Shown one piece after another: positions 25,355-38,497 of a DNA stretch of 64,000 nt; within the stretch, counting starts at the first letter, position 1, and every line of letters starts with the position of its first letter. A program made the position numbers and the translations under genes. The stretch is from the NCBI GenBank assembly GCA_002189035.1, contig NEEC01000019.1:62001-126000 (forward strand), written 5' to 3'. A model generated the notes under the pieces. The model was not told the DNA's origin. It did not search any database and saw nothing but the letters and a program-made list of their open reading frames with translations. The DNA comes from Utricularia gibba. Lineage: Eukaryota; Streptophyta; Magnoliopsida; Lamiales; Lentibulariaceae.

Positions 25355-25909
25355 GGAAGCTCGTGTTGGAGTTCCAGGTGCGAAGATAACTTCCGCCACA
25401 CCGGGATCCGCATCCCGGAACTGACTCGTCGTTTGGATGTAAAATCGAACAAACCAATCACATCATCTCCCTTGAAAATAATAATTAAAATGTTTTTCCT
25501 TTTTGGTGTTTTTTGTCGCAGAGCGGTGGGTAGCGTCAAGTTTTTGCTTTCCAAACCCAACACAACTTTTTGTCTACGCATATTCTCAAGGCAATAAATA
25601 TATTTATTAAAACGTAAATGGTTGCTATTATTTTTTTCAAATAACTTAATTGACAAAATTAATCACGGTCATCGAAGGGTAATTTCAATTTAAATTTCAG
25701 CTCTTCAAACCACGAACCAACATGTAATTGAAACAGATTGAAACCAACATATTTAGAAAATTGTATGAATATTTTTCACTATGTTGACTAGATTATATAA
25801 TTGATTCTCATAAACTTTATTTTATTCTACGTTGTTACAAAATTATTTATAATTAATTTTCACCATTTGAAAATTTGACGAAAATAAACATCATTATTTA
25901 CATTAATGG
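25355..25909. other. AT-rich spacer
   Basis: Upstream of the GGT gene. It is moderately GC-rich near the gene and AT-rich from 25560 onward. I see no coding sequence. Confidence 0.4.
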
Positions 25910-26501
25910 TGTTGTGGGCGAAAATCGGTATTCTAGTGGAGTCTGATTTTCGGGTTATGGATACGATCTGAACGTTGTATCAGATCGCGATTTAAGCGTT
26001 TTGCTTGGTTGGGTTAATAGAAATAAAGAGAGACAAGGATTTTTTTTACGTGGAAACCATCAAAGAACGAAAAAACCACGGAGCTGTCGAAGCTCGTCGA
26101 AAAAAAACTTTTTACTAAATGGAGGTGAGGAGATAAATACCAGTTGGAGAGTTTTTTTGTCTACCCCTTTCCACTATAATGTTTCTCACATTTATAGGTA
26201 AAATGAACTTGACCGAATTTTGAATTTTGCAAGTGTGGGTTGTTTTTTGCGCCTGTTGTACGTACTGCGATTCTGTTTTCGGATAACCGCTGATTACTCT
26301 GCCATTACCGTAATTCAGGTACTTTTCAATCTGTCCAAAACGACCGCTCTGATAGTTATCGGTATGTCGTCCATTATCAAGGTGTCAAAACACCTTTTGG
26401 CTATTCTTCAATAGCGGATTAATCAAGTATGATCTAGACCCCATCAAATGCTTCAGTTGATCCTCAATTTTAAATTCAAATTTACTATTATCGCATCAAC
26501 A
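25910..26501 (+). repeat. Candidate solo LTR
   Basis: The segment starts TGTTGTGGGCG and ends ATCAACA, giving the 5 bp inverted ends TGTTG/CAACA typical of LTRs. It contains an ACGTGGAAACC block followed by AAAAACCACGG, a layout I associate with plant copia LTRs. Flanking 5-mers (AATGG and TCTGA) do not match, so a target duplication is not shown. No second copy is seen in the window. Confidence 0.35.
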
Positions 26502-27205
26502 TCTGATTGTCATCAGCAACACACCCGTCACCCACGCTGCATCATCCATCACCACTGCCCGTGGTTGCCTGTTATCGAGCGGTGAGCACGGACGATTAAA
26601 TATACCTAATTTTTAAATATTAAAAATTAAATATAACTAATATTTAAATAAAAAAAGATAAAAAAATGATTAAAATGAAAATTATTATAAACTAAATATA
26701 TTGATACATCAAAAATTTTGAAATTAAATATACAGATGAGAATTAATAATGCATTTTCATTAAATATTAAAGATTAAGCATGTCAATTTTAAAAATAATG
26801 GGGATGTATGCAATCGACTTGAAGCATGTAAGATGTCCATTTGCAATCAAAAGTAAAATACAAAGAATATTTCGATTTGCTTCCCTTAAAATTTAGAAAT
26901 AACTTCGATTGCAGGTTGGAATCTAATTTTTTTGTAAAATAAAAATATATTCCGATAAGGATTCCTAATTCTAGTTCACTTTCATATTTATAGTGGATTT
27001 CAGAACTAGCTACAGAATGTGTAGGCGTAATGCCGGAAGCAGCCAACCCCTGAATCGAATAAAGTTACACAAGAACCTCAGGTTCAGTGAAGAATGAGCC
27101 AAGGATTCATTCATCCATCCATCTCATGTACAACGAATCCCGAGTGCTACTACAACACCACGATGATCAGACCTTATTGAACCCCCCTCACCGCTGTCGA
27201 AGGAA
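26502..27205. other. AT-rich spacer and ankyrin/RCC1 gene 3' region
   Basis: No gene is supported. The sequence is very AT-rich at 26580-26780. The last ~150 bp should carry the 3' untranslated region of the minus-strand gene that ends at 27206. Confidence 0.35.
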
Positions 27206-30200
27206 CTAAGATTGGTTCTTTACAATCCTGACACTGCTGTAGAAGCGTTTGAGGTCTTTGATGGCCTTCTCCTCAATCTGGATTGAGCGAATTGAGGACG
27301 GGCCATCTGTTTCCGGTTTGAACCAACGGCTGACGCCACTGGTTTCTGATGGTGAACCCCCGAGTCCGTTCATCACCGAGAATCCTGTGGTTTTGGTCTT
27401 CGGGCTGTGTGAAACACCCTTTTGCTGCTGCTGCAGTTGTTTTCCCTGGAGAAGGAGAGTTATTATCATCAACGCTTGAGAAAAATATCATGTTGTATGC
27501 CAGAGTAAAAGTAAGAACACTGTTACTTGTTGCAGTTGGATATCCCGGAGTGAAGGCCGGAAGGGACAAGGAGGAGAGGCCGAGGCTGATGCCCAAGGGG
27601 GCGTGCATTTATCTCCATCTGAAGCTGGCGTCTTCCGAATCGAAGTTGTGGGTATTGGAGATGAAGGTCGAACTGAGTTCATTACAAGTTTTGGGCTGGC
27701 TTTAACCTCTGAAATCCCATCAACTTCTTTCTTTCTCGCAGGGATGATCTTCTCCTGGCTCTTGCTCTGCTCATCCTGTATGATACGAAGGGAGGTTGAC
27801 GGATGGCAGGTTTTGGCGCCACCCCATGCTGGGCCGCTTTCCGTTTTGATCACAATCGGAGTCGGAGCAGTGGCCACCATGGGAACATTATTATCAAGGG
27901 CACCACTAAGGAACATGGAGAGTCCACCTTTCCTGCCCTTCTTCTTTGTTGTCGTAGGCTTGCACTGGATTTGCTCGGCTTGTGACTTTTTGCTGAAGGT
28001 TAGAGGGATACTTGGCTCCTGGGTTTCAACAGCAGCAACTTCCTCCTACACAAATATGAAGAAAAAACAGATCACCATAACCATAACCACTACAGCAGCA
28101 CAGTACATATTCAAAGTCTAGGATCCTAGAATTGCGTGCGTATTTACTCTCACAACATCATACGAAAACCCGTGACAATGCAAGTGTTGCTCACCTTGTC
28201 ATCGTGTTGGGCAACAGCACTATCGAGGAAGCTCTTTTCGGTGCTCATGTTGGGACCAATGGCTGGACAATCATGGGACTCATGGTCCTCCTGTACATGC
28301 TTCTTTTTGCTCCTTTGTCTTTGCTTTCTGGATACACCCCTTCTACTACATCTTTCCTCCACAGCAGGTGATGATTTTGGTTCCGAAGTATCCACCAGTG
28401 CACCAAGCTCAGAAAGGCTGCTTTCCAGTTCCGATCGCTTCTGAAGTTTAGTTATCTGCTGGCTATCGAGAAGAAAACCCTTGGATTGCCTTTCCTCAAG
28501 AAGCTCAATCTGCTGCAGCTTTTTCCTCAATGCCCTTATTTGTTTGTCCACACTGTCCATCCCAGCAGTATCCGATTTCAAAAAGCCATCTGATCTCTCG
28601 ACACTTTCAACAATTGGCCTCTTCCCACCATCTCCACGTGTCCTAGGAAACACACAGTCAGCATCCTCTTCTTCACTGTTAATTATTACTGGGAAAGTTG
28701 CCGTAGGAGTTGGCAACTGTCGGTGACTCCACGGCTCAGATGACTTCGAGTCCAATGATTTCTCAAGGTTCACCAAAACATCTAATGAAGTGCCACAAAA
28801 TGCGGGTGATGATACAGCAAGAATGAAGTCAAGGTTACGAATCACAATTTCCTGCATAGAGTCAAATATGAGTCACAGGAAACCTGAAGGTGCTAGCTGC
28901 AATCAAGAGAGTCAGGCAGACAAACCTCACAATGATTCCGAAGATCCTCTGCTCCAAGCGAATCTGCAATTTCCATTAGTTGGATGGCATTACGAGGCTC
29001 AACCAAGTGCTGAGCAGCCACTTTCTCACAAAGACTTTTTAAGGTTGGTGCAGTTTGTTTCTCAGAAAGATGCGAGGTGCTCTGAACTTCAGTATTCACA
29101 ATAATGTCATTTCGAACACTGGTGTGCTCTTGCTCCATGTCATCAAATTCATCCAGTCCATCCCATTTCTCCTCCATCACTGGTTTCTGACAAGATTCAG
29201 CAACACCAGGAACATATACTGGATGATAAAGTGAACTGATTATCAAGAGATGTGTCTCCCCAACAGAAACAGACGTTGCCTTCTTCACACCATGCAACCT
29301 GGTCATTATAGGAGGATCTTCTCTCCCTTTCTTTCCATCCCACATATATATATCACCATATGTGGTAACCACAGCTGTCCAATACTTCCCAGCAGAAACA
29401 CTCACGATACTTTTCCCGCAAAGCAAATATAACTACAGGAAACCAATACCACTCCATGTTCATAGCTTGGAATAAAGAAAACCATGGTAAAAAATAAAAA
29501 ATAAAAACCTGATGGCAACGAAGGTCGGGATCTGGGGAATCCCAGTAGAACAAAGTTCCATCTTCGGCTAAAGCCATGCTGTTTGTCATACCAGCAGCTA
29601 TTGCAATCACATTAAGGCGTTCATGGCGATGAAATTTCAGCAACATGCTTCCGGCCTTTTTTAGATTCCTGGAAATGATGACACGTCTTGGAGACACAAG
29701 CCGATGACCCCATGTGAAAACCTAACATCAATTTCAATACAGTTAAAATATTGAAATTCAGAAAGGAAAAAATAAGTGAGAGACCAACCAGCTAACCACA
29801 TACCTCACCATCAGAGCCTAGAACAATGGTATGGTACTTCGCCGCAGAAACTCCAATTAAGGACTTCCCTTTCAAGTATTCCACCACTCTAGGAGTGTAA
29901 TTCGAAGCAGAGTTGGATGTACCATAGCCAAGCTGTCCCTCTTTATTGCAACCCCATGTGTAAACTTCCCCAGCCTCTGATACGACAGCAGAGTGTTTGT
30001 TTGCTGCAGCAACGGCAACTATTCTAGCCTTCAAGGAACTCACCCTACGGGGTGTTGCTTGGGTGTCAACAGAAGTATATCCAAGTTGCCCCTCTGCCAC
30101 AAGGTTTCTTTTCAAAAAAAAAAAAAAAATAGTGTGGAAATTTTAAGATAAGCATGGAATAAAGGTATTTCCTCATCAAATTCTCCGCCCCTACCCCCTC

Positions 30201-31786
30201 CTCAAAAAAGATTTAAAAGAACTTGTGAAAACATTTAATGGTGACCATCCAAACTAAATTCAGACAGGAGTCTGTCAATGATTAGAAAACGCATACAGTT
30301 ACCTCTATTAGAACCCCATGTGAAGACTTCCCCACCCTCAGTTGCAACCACAGTGTGATGCTTAGCTGCTGCAACGACCTTAACTCGACGAGCACCCAAA
30401 CCTGAAGTCACTTGACGAGGAGTGATAACAGCAGCTTGACCACTGCAAAAGATATATAAATAACTAAATCATTAAAATACGCACTTTCAACAAGTACACT
30501 AGTTGTGAAGCAGTCAGAACAGTCAAAGGATTAGTTAATAGTAGAATCACCTTCAACACTCAACTGTCAACATGCTCCAGAATGTCTTGGCACATAAAAT
30601 TAGAGAAATAAATATTCTATAAGGTGAATTATTTACCTGTGTATGTCAAAGTCAGGGTGGCCAAGCCTGCCACCACGGCCAAAACCCCAAGTATACACTT
30701 CGCCCCGCTCACTTACTGCAACGCTATGGAACTTAGCAGAAGAGATCTTCTTGATGAACGAACCCTGAAGTGAGTCAACTTTGCAAGGTAATTTTTGCAA
30801 ATGCGCATTTCCAGTTCCAAGTTGATAATTAACACCACTTCCCCAGCTCAGAACCTCCGTGGCAACTACAAATCAAATAATAACGTCATCCACAACCACC
30901 AGCCAAACAAAAAGAAAATCTTTCAGAAATATGGTTGCGCACTTGAGTTTTTTTCCTTTCCAATAGCCTGAATCACAGGACCTGACAGCAGGTCAACAGG
31001 AACTCTCATTTTCGAATCCTGTAAGGTCAATGAGGCACCATACTGAAGAAGGGTGCATGCAACAGCCAAATGCCCAAAATACAGAGCTCTATGAAGACTG
31101 CTCCACCCCGATTCTCCATCCTGACAACAAGAAAACTGATTTCAGTAAGATGTTAAACTCACAAATGGATGAATCCAAAGGTTTTATAGCCAAGATGAAC
31201 GTGTTTTGGGAACATATTTGGCTCACCTTGAAACAAATTGTTTCATTGTGCATGCTAACGACACCCAAAAAATATATATGTTACAAATATAATACAATAA
31301 ACCTATAGTAAGACTTTGGAAGCTACATCCATCTTTTTGAAACATAATTTCCTGATCGATATTTTCTTCTATCAGAGAAAAAGGACGCAAAAGAAATTTC
31401 TATGATTTTTAGTAATAAGCACAAAAACAGACAACTGAGAGGGAAACATAATTATAAAACAGCTAGAGGAGATTATCAAAAAAAAAGTATTAGCAAGTGA
31501 GAAAGATGTGACAGTTTACCCTGGCATTGGGGTCTGCACCAGCTTCAAGGAGTCTCCTAAGAATTGGTACATTGTTCCTCCATACTGCTATATGCAGCGG
31601 CGTTAGGCCAGAAGAATTCCTTGCATTAACATTTCCCCCACTTTTTTTCAGAAGCAGTAAGGCTGAGTCTACATCAGCGACAGATCCCTTGCGTACAACT
31701 AACCAGATATCGTTGATCTTGACTGGAGACTTACGAGCTATTTGCATAGCCTTCTTCTGAGATGGAGGAAAAAGTACATCCTCCAT
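27206..31786 (-). CDS. Ankyrin repeat and RCC1-repeat protein (At3g03790 type)
   Basis: A large plant protein with two ankyrin repeats and an RCC1 propeller; its exact role is unknown to me. Ten exons on the minus strand: 31786-31520, 31120-30943, 30865-30637, 30442-30303, 30093-29804, 29721-29509, 29432-28926, 28851-28195, 28045-27527, 27445-27206, giving 1079 residues in one frame, the length I recall for the Arabidopsis protein. Ankyrin repeats appear as G-L-T-P-L-H-I-A-V-W-R and S-L-H-R-A-L-Y-F-G-H. RCC1 repeats show G-E-V-Y-T-W-G-F-G-R-G-G-R-L-G and similar blades. A BTB-like remnant (S-L-C-E-K-V-A-A) follows, then a basic, coiled-coil-prone middle (I-R-A-L-R-K-K-L-Q-Q-I-E). The C terminus holds the conserved R-P-S-L-R-D-I-Q and S-I-R-S-I-Q-I-E-E-K-A blocks, which resemble inhibitor-of-BTK-type proteins. 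Confidence 0.93.
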
Positions 31787-34151
31787 AAGAAATAATTAAC
31801 TAACGGAAAGGAAAGGCCTTTGTATTGTATGTTGCTAGGATTATCTTCCCATCGCCTAATTATGTTTATGTCAGTAACTAGCAACTAGGTCGCATTACAT
31901 CTCACAAAGAAACTCCTACAGTTGAAGACATAAACAGAAACCAGAACAGGACATTGATGATCAAACAGCTCCCATTTGCCATAAACGCAAGATACACTCG
32001 ACTATTTACGAGAGCCCTGATCGCTCAGTGGGTTGAATAATGGGCACCTGAAAATTAAAGAAGGAATCTTTAAGACCACAAAGCCCCAGCAAAGATCGCA
32101 TTCAAGTCTCTAAATCCAGGAGGCAGCCAAAGCCCTTCGATGCAAAATAACTACAATCTTATAAGCAACCCGCATAAATGAGTTGCATTTTAAATCGAAA
32201 ACATGCCTAACACCCATAATAGAAACGCTTACTCGAGAATCGAAAAAAAAAACAAATTCACAAAAATGCAGCAACCCTCACAGCCTCATAAATCGCTTAG
32301 CAGGAATTCACCTTCGATTTTACTCCCGCAACTCCATCACTTGAGAAGAATCAGGGGAACAAGAAGAAAGAAAACGTTAGATCTTCCGGTAAGCGTGATC
32401 GCCTTGCAACAGGTTTCCTTCCGAATTGAGCTCCCGGAGAACAAGAGAAGGATCCGAACACGAATATACCCCCGAGACCCCAAAGATGCACAACTACCAA
32501 GGAGGGGAGAGGAGTAAACGGTTAGGGCATTTCGGTAATTGTCTTACTGCACGGCCGAATATTCCCCAGAAAATGACGAACCTGGGCCAAGGGGGACGTG
32601 CAGCAGGGCCCTCTCCAGCATACGTGTCTCGCGCATACTCCGACACGAAGCAAAACCATTCCGACCTTGGAAAATTTTGTGGGTGCTACAAGTTTTAGAT
32701 TTATATTTGCAGCTTTTTTTTTTTTTGGAATTGGAATTAAATGTTTGTGGTTTTTTTTTCAATTGCAAGATTGAAATTAAATTAAATGTTGGTGGTGGCT
32801 GCTGGAGAGGCTCGGTGCACGCCGTGGCCATTCTCACATCCGATTGAGGTACCGCGTGCTGGGACTATGCTTGAGAATAATAATAATAATTCTGTGAATT
32901 TGATATTACAAAAGTAGCCAATTATATGTTAAAATGGTTATTTTATAAAAAATAAATAAATTGATTTAATTAGTAAATATTAACAATAAATTAAAATGAT
33001 GCAAACTAATTTTTTGTCATAAAATGAATTTGGTTGTAAACTCATCAACCCAAACCATTAATTAATTACAGCATCTTTAAAATCTACAAATAGTTTAAAT
33101 TATAAATTAAAATACATCTGCAAACTATAACTTTGTTCAAAGAATACTTCTACTGCAATTTGTAACAAAATTCACTATTTAAAAGTAGTACATAGTTGAA
33201 TTTTACTTTAAACTTAAAATATTAATTAATGTTTATATTACTTTAAACTTTTTTTATGAATGTTTATTCAATTTTTACAATTTTATTTATCAAAATTGCA
33301 TTTTTTTTCCACAAAATATGTGGAATGGTCACTTTTATAATGTAGGTTAGGGTAGAGGACATTAGGAGGGCTACCAGCTACACCTACACTTAACACTACC
33401 CAGCGAATAAATATGAAACTCAGAGGTATTAATTTTTGATATTGGGTAGAACTCATGTTTTAAATTCATGTATGGTTAAATTTAATTTAATTCAACTTTA
33501 GAATTAAACCTAAAATAAATTAAATAATTTTTAATATATTATTATATACTTTAAAATATAATTAAAAATTATTAAATCTAATTTAATGCAAAATTGTAAC
33601 CCATTGCCAACTGTGGACACCACAAACGCAGTAGGCAAATGAGCTTTCATAACAAGGCATTTAGGTACCTTGGCCTAAGAGGCTGGAAATGGACAGCAAT
33701 ACAAGTGATGAATACTATATGCACGCGCATACACGGTCTAGGTGAAGGAAATCAAGGAATGGAACTGAAAACACTCGGAAACATTCAAGAATAGGGGCAC
33801 CTGCATGTTGCAATAATACGAAGTTTTTCCATCTGCAGAACCAATCTTTATGAATAGAACTGAACCAAGACAAACCAAATCAGCAGCAGCAGATGAGGTG
33901 ATTCCGGCATTCGATCATGTAGCAATAGGAGGATCCTGCATGTCGCAACAAGGAGATTAGGGCATTGAGTGGGAAGCCCTGACACACTGTTTGAATAGGG
34001 AATAAGAAGAACAAAGGCAATTGCTTAAACAAATCCCCCTTCTTAATCCATTAGGTTGATGCTCCTGAACTGTAATTTTAGAATGATCAATGAGGGTGGA
34101 CCCTTAGTAAAATGTGGAGGCTCACAGGTTCCGGTTGAGAGTCTGGTGCGT
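31787..34151. other. Intergenic region, leader and AT-rich spacer
   Basis: The first ~800 bp after the ankyrin/RCC1 start are of mixed composition and should contain its leader and promoter; pyrimidine- and GC-rich patches lie at 32320-32520. From 32870 to 33600 the DNA is strongly AT-rich without open frames. The 3' untranslated region of the BPA1-like gene probably occupies part of 33600-34150. No gene is supported. Confidence 0.35.
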
Positions 34152-35579
34152 CTACTTTTCAAGGAGTGGTTGCAAAAATGGTGAAGTTTGTACCTTCGAT
34201 GTCAAATTGGAGCGAGCCAAACTCCATTTCTCCTTAGTTTTTGTAGTCGCCACCTGCCCAGCTTTTGCCATTTTGCTGAAAGCGCCATTTAACCAAGCAG
34301 CTCCAGCAGTCACATATCTAATACAGACCACAATATTAGTTTGACAGGGAAAAAAGCACGTCAAACATAAGAGAAAATGAGACACAAATCAACTGATTAT
34401 TGCAACCTGCTGGACTTAACAGCTGAGCCAGTGTCATTCAGTTTCCGTTCAGCAGCCAAAAGAGCTGACATAGTTTTATCCGATACTTGATATCTTTGAT
34501 CGACGGATTTCACTTTCTCATTCACGGCAGAAATCCCGACTGTAATTTTCTCACTGAGTCCAACTCTTTTGTCAAAAGACACCACTCGCGCAGATGCATT
34601 GGCAGTTAGCCTGTGCTTTTCATCAAACGCTTTGGCTTTACTCACAGCATCTTGTCTAATAGCAGAACCCTTAGCAATCATACTGGAGACAACATCTTGT
34701 GCTTTGCTCACGTAAACCCTTCCATTATTTGGGCTTGTTTTTACCTGCAAGTATAGACACAATAGAATCGTATGAAATCCAAGTGTCTAGACACTTGATG
34801 AACAGAGAAAGCACCAGCATTCGAAGTGTATGAAATCGACCACTAGAAAATCCTTGGTAGACACAAATCATTACACAGTTACCAAAATTTAAAGCTGACA
34901 GTAATTACGAATTTGCATTAATCACCTCAGAAAATGAAGAGCTATTTTCCTGAGAAAGGCTTACGGCATTGTCAACCAGTCGAACTTCCTGTAATCAGGA
35001 AACAACTTTAAAACAAACCCAATCTAGAGAAGAATACAGATAGGTGATAGGTTAATTACATGGATCTCAGGTTGCGGCACATAGTCGTTTGCAGGAGTGA
35101 TAATAACCACCTGGTCAACAATAGTTGCACCCTGCAGATACAATCCAAAGATTTAACACGATTTCAAGTTTCTGTAACTCAGGGGTTAGTCAACCGCAAA
35201 ATCAGAGGACATTTGGGATCAAAGATCGAGTGACTTACTGACAAACGCAAAGCTATTTCAAGAGCCGACGGATCTTTAAACGTAACAAAGGCAGTTTTCA
35301 GCACTCCAGGTTCTCTGAAAGCGTACAGAAACTCAAGAAAATAATCACCTAAGCACAATACAAGATCCAAACAAAGCAAGGCTAACCTCCGAATCTCAAC
35401 GCGTTCAATTTCACCGGAAAATGAGAAGAACTCATGGAGCTCCCTTTCCGTCGCTAGATCCGACAACCGTTTCACTTCAATAGTCCTCGTCTACGAACCG
35501 ACATAGAAAACAGCCATGAAGCAAAGTGATTTCAGAAGCAAACCTCAATGACAGCACAAGAATCAATACAAACCTGCAT
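34152..35579 (-). CDS. BPA1-like RRM protein (binding partner of ACD11 type)
   Basis: A plant RRM protein of the BPA1/BPL group; Arabidopsis members bind the sphingolipid-transfer protein ACD11 and affect cell death. Seven exons on the minus strand: 35579-35574 (a 6 nt coding exon, Met-Gln), 35490-35387, 35314-35239, 35131-35060, 34988-34926, 34744-34407, 34317-34152, giving 274 residues. The RRM runs from T-R-T-I-E-V-K-R-L-S through E-F-F-S-F-S-G-E-I (RNP2 area) to A-F-V-T-F-K-D and L-S-G-A-T-I-V-D. The C-terminal half has the group's A-Q-D-V-V-S-S-M-I-A-K-G, V-D-Q-R-Y-Q-V-S and A-G-A-A-W-L-N-G-A-F blocks. The last exon could instead splice at AAG|GTACAA and end eight codons into an exon at 34069-34043, so the C terminus is uncertain. 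The tiny first exon rests on homology. Confidence 0.85.
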
Positions 35580-36081
35580 TACGAAACAAAATCCGCCAAT
35601 ATCCTCTTAGGAACCGTTCAGCAAGAAGCTAAGTAAACGAGAAAATCGAGCGGCGTTCTTCAAGTAAAAAAATCTCAAGCATCGCCGCCGATATCCGAAC
35701 CTCTTCCGAAGTACAAAGAATACCACAGCAACTGGACTTTTTCTGGAGTTCAGAAGAGTTCAATTTGCAATCCTGATCTATTTTTCATGTTTTAATTTGT
35801 GTTCATTAATGAATAAACACATTACAATATAAATAAAATGATATAATAGCAAGATCATGCTATTCTGATTTAAATAATTATGCATTAGGAATTTGCAGGT
35901 ATTCTACTCAAGTTCCCAAAACACCACCACCACGGCATACTACATTGGATAGGGTAAGGAAAACACTTAAAGTATAACTTTAAGAAAACTTACTAAACAG
36001 ACATTGTGTTGACGTGTCGTTTTATACACCCCCTTTCTATATATCACAAACAACAATACCTAGTTTCTAGATTAATAATAT
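35580..36081. other. Spacer, BPA1-like leader and 3' side of the dsRNA-binding relic
   Basis: The part next to 35580-35760 is likely the leader of the BPA1-like gene. The rest is AT-rich with no open frame of note. Confidence 0.35.
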
Positions 36082-37790
36082 TCAGAGACGAAAAAAAGTA
36101 AAATATGGGATTGCTACAAAAGTAGCTTGATCAACAACATCCGTTCGCTTCCTGGTTGATGCCTTCTCTTCAATCCTCAATGTTCTATCGCTGACAACAG
36201 CAGATTGCTCTACAGAAGATGGTATTGATGACTCTGCAGGCTGGGAGCCTGTCAAGATTCAAATTACAAGGACCCCCTACAGCTCATGGTACTTACTATG
36301 TTGAAACATGAAAGGAAGAGAGCTAGCAGATACTTGCTTTCACCAGCATTAAGATCACATATTACCAAATGCAAGCACAGCCATCTGTTTCTCTTAAGCA
36401 CAAAAAAGATTAAGAAAACAAGGCATACAAAATGAAAATCATGTGTAGTTGATTCTCACCATTAATTAGTGCACGGTATGCAACTTTTGCAGCATTCATC
36501 TCAGATTGCTTCTTAGTTTTCGCTACTCCACCCTGAAAGCAAAGTCTGCCAAGCTCCACTTGATATACAAAACCAAAGATGGTGGTTTTATATGACTGAT
36601 GATCTAAACCCTTTCTTACAGCAAGGTCTTGGAGAAGGTTTTCATATGAAACATCATCCTAACGTCATGCCAAATAAATATGATTTTTGTTGATGACAAA
36701 GAATAGATGACAATAATGACATCACTATTAAGTGAACTTGCATTACTAACCCTTGGAACCACATCTAATGACAATGCTTCACAAGCAGCCTTTGCAGCTG
36801 TTTATTCAGCTTCCCCTTAATGTATGTGTTAGCCATATGATATGCTGCTTGAGACACTTGATGCACCACAGGATAATTGTTAAGTGTTATTTTTTTTTAT
36901 ATATTTTAGCATGTATTTTTAAGTGTTAATTTATAATTAAGTTTTTTAATTAGGAATTATATTAAAAATTATTACGTTTCTTTTAAAAAAATTATTATTA
37001 TTATTATGTTATTATATATTTTTGCACTGTATTTTGAAAATTCCAAGAATCAAAGGTGACGTATGGCAGGAGGTTTTCAAACAAAAAAGACTTCCTTCTG
37101 TTAACTTGCAAGCAAGCTGGAATCATGTTGGATGGACCAGTTGCATGCATTCAATTTTTCCATCTCTTTAATCTCTTTAATGCTCATGACTTAAAACATG
37201 TGAGAGTTTATTCTAATGATTAAATAAATTGATTGTATGAATGTAAAAAGTTGAATGCACGAAGAAGACATAATGAATGAAGAAAAAGGAACAAATGAAT
37301 TAAATGTATTTCTCAATATGATTTAAAGGGAACTTTGAATGAATAAGAAATAAATTTTTTCACATTTAAATATAATAGCTACTTTTATTCTTTTACTCTA
37401 CTATATGGAATGGAGAAATAAGACTTTTATTTTATTTTTTTGTTGAAATAATGACATGCAACAATAATTACAACCTGTGGGCTGTGAGGGATAATTGATT
37501 GTGGAGTAATTGGTATAACCTATGCCAAAAGAGAAATGAGATGATAAACTGTGATTTGAGCAGCGTCATTTGCAAATTTGTGATGTGGAGGGCTGAAGAA
37601 TGTATGCTCATTCATGTTAACAGTCACCGTGAAATGAGGCAAATGTTGCGGCCCATCTTTCATAATGCTGTACTCTGGTCTCGAGCAATGGCCACTGTCA
37701 TTGTTTACATAATTCCTGAAGTTCACTCTTGCATATTGCGGTGCTATCGCAGCTAGGATTTCATCCGCGAGATCAAGTTGTACACTAATG
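36082..37790 (-). pseudogene. dsRNA-binding (DRB-family) protein gene, decayed
   Basis: Pieces of a plant DRB-type gene with two double-stranded-RNA-binding motifs lie on the minus strand. The first motif begins at about 37760-37560 (P-E-Y-S-I-M-K-D-G-P-Q-H, then F-T-V-T-V-N) and its end is at 36800-36751 (T-A-A-K-A-A-C-E-A-L-S-L-D). The second is at 36658-36460, opening D-D-V-S-Y-E-N-L-L-Q-D-L-A and ending A-K-T-K-K-Q-S-E-M-N-A-A-K-V-A-Y-R-A-L. A tail exon lies at 36248-36082. The last three joins are in phase. However, the first-motif end contains TAA (E-A-E-stop-T-A-A-K), no good splice pair links it to the 37.6 kb piece, and ~750 bp of AT-rich DNA separates them. The second motif also appears shortened between Y-K-T-T and F-Q-G. 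I read it as a recent pseudogene; an assembly error at the stop is possible. Confidence 0.6.
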
Positions 37791-38290
37791 AAAGGCATTT
37801 CGACTAAACAAACCCTAAGTATCACGATTGCATATAATTTTGTGGTCATCGATGCCATTTGATCCTTTTTTTTTTTTTATCATTGTAAATGATTAACTCT
37901 ATGTCTTTCCAACACAATTACCACTTTGGGACCGTTTGGCTGGCAGCGTTACCTATTTAGATTTTCCTTTATCTCTCAACCCATGTTTGATTGGGAGGTT
38001 GTAAATGGATAAATATAAATTCACATATGGTATATATACTCGATGGGAATCTAAAACCGATCTCCCTCTTCAATTTTTTCCCTCACGCATCCCTGAAATT
38101 CGAATGGATGATGTAGATTTGAAGCATTTAATGCTGCTTGGATTTGGAAGAAGGCATCGTGTTCAACTTTTGTTATGTAAGGATGTGGATTTAGAGCATT
38201 ACTTGGTGATATTATTTTGTGAAGCTTGCACTTTCTTCTATTTGTATTTGTGCAATTCAGTTGATATCATGTTTGAGATTCCCTATTAAA
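37791..38290. other. Spacer with an uncharacterised 94-codon ORF
   Basis: A plus-strand frame at 38005-38289 begins M-D-K-Y-K-F-T-Y-G-I-Y and has Cys and hydrophobic clusters. I recognise no family. It ends right at the copia LTR, so it may be a remnant of whatever the copia element entered. Confidence that it is a gene is low. Confidence 0.2.
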
Positions 38291-38497
38291 ACTATATATC
38301 CAAATCGGAACTATTCCAATATTTAATACAAGTTTACTACTGCTTTCTTCCACCATTTCTGCCTCGAGGTGTTCTCCTTTTATTGTCTCTTGCGACAGTT
38401 TTGTTTGCCAAGGTCCCTTCTAGAGTGTTCTGATTGGTGCCTTTGGGGTCAGTATTTGGGTTTGCATGTCTTGTTAAGCACATTGGGTGTGTTGATA
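38291..38497 (-). repeat. 3' LTR of the copia element
   Basis: About 207 bp that match 43734-43947 in the same orientation with scattered substitutions. Shared phrases include CAAGGTCCCTTCTAGAGTG and TGGTGCCTTTGGGGTCAG-like blocks. The exact first base is uncertain because the usual TG start is not evident at the boundary. Confidence 0.7.

Noticed and set aside
27349-28121. Long plus-strand frames over 27.3-28.1 kb
   Set aside because: They are antisense shadows of the conserved ankyrin/RCC1 exons 9 and 10, which match a known family on the minus strand.
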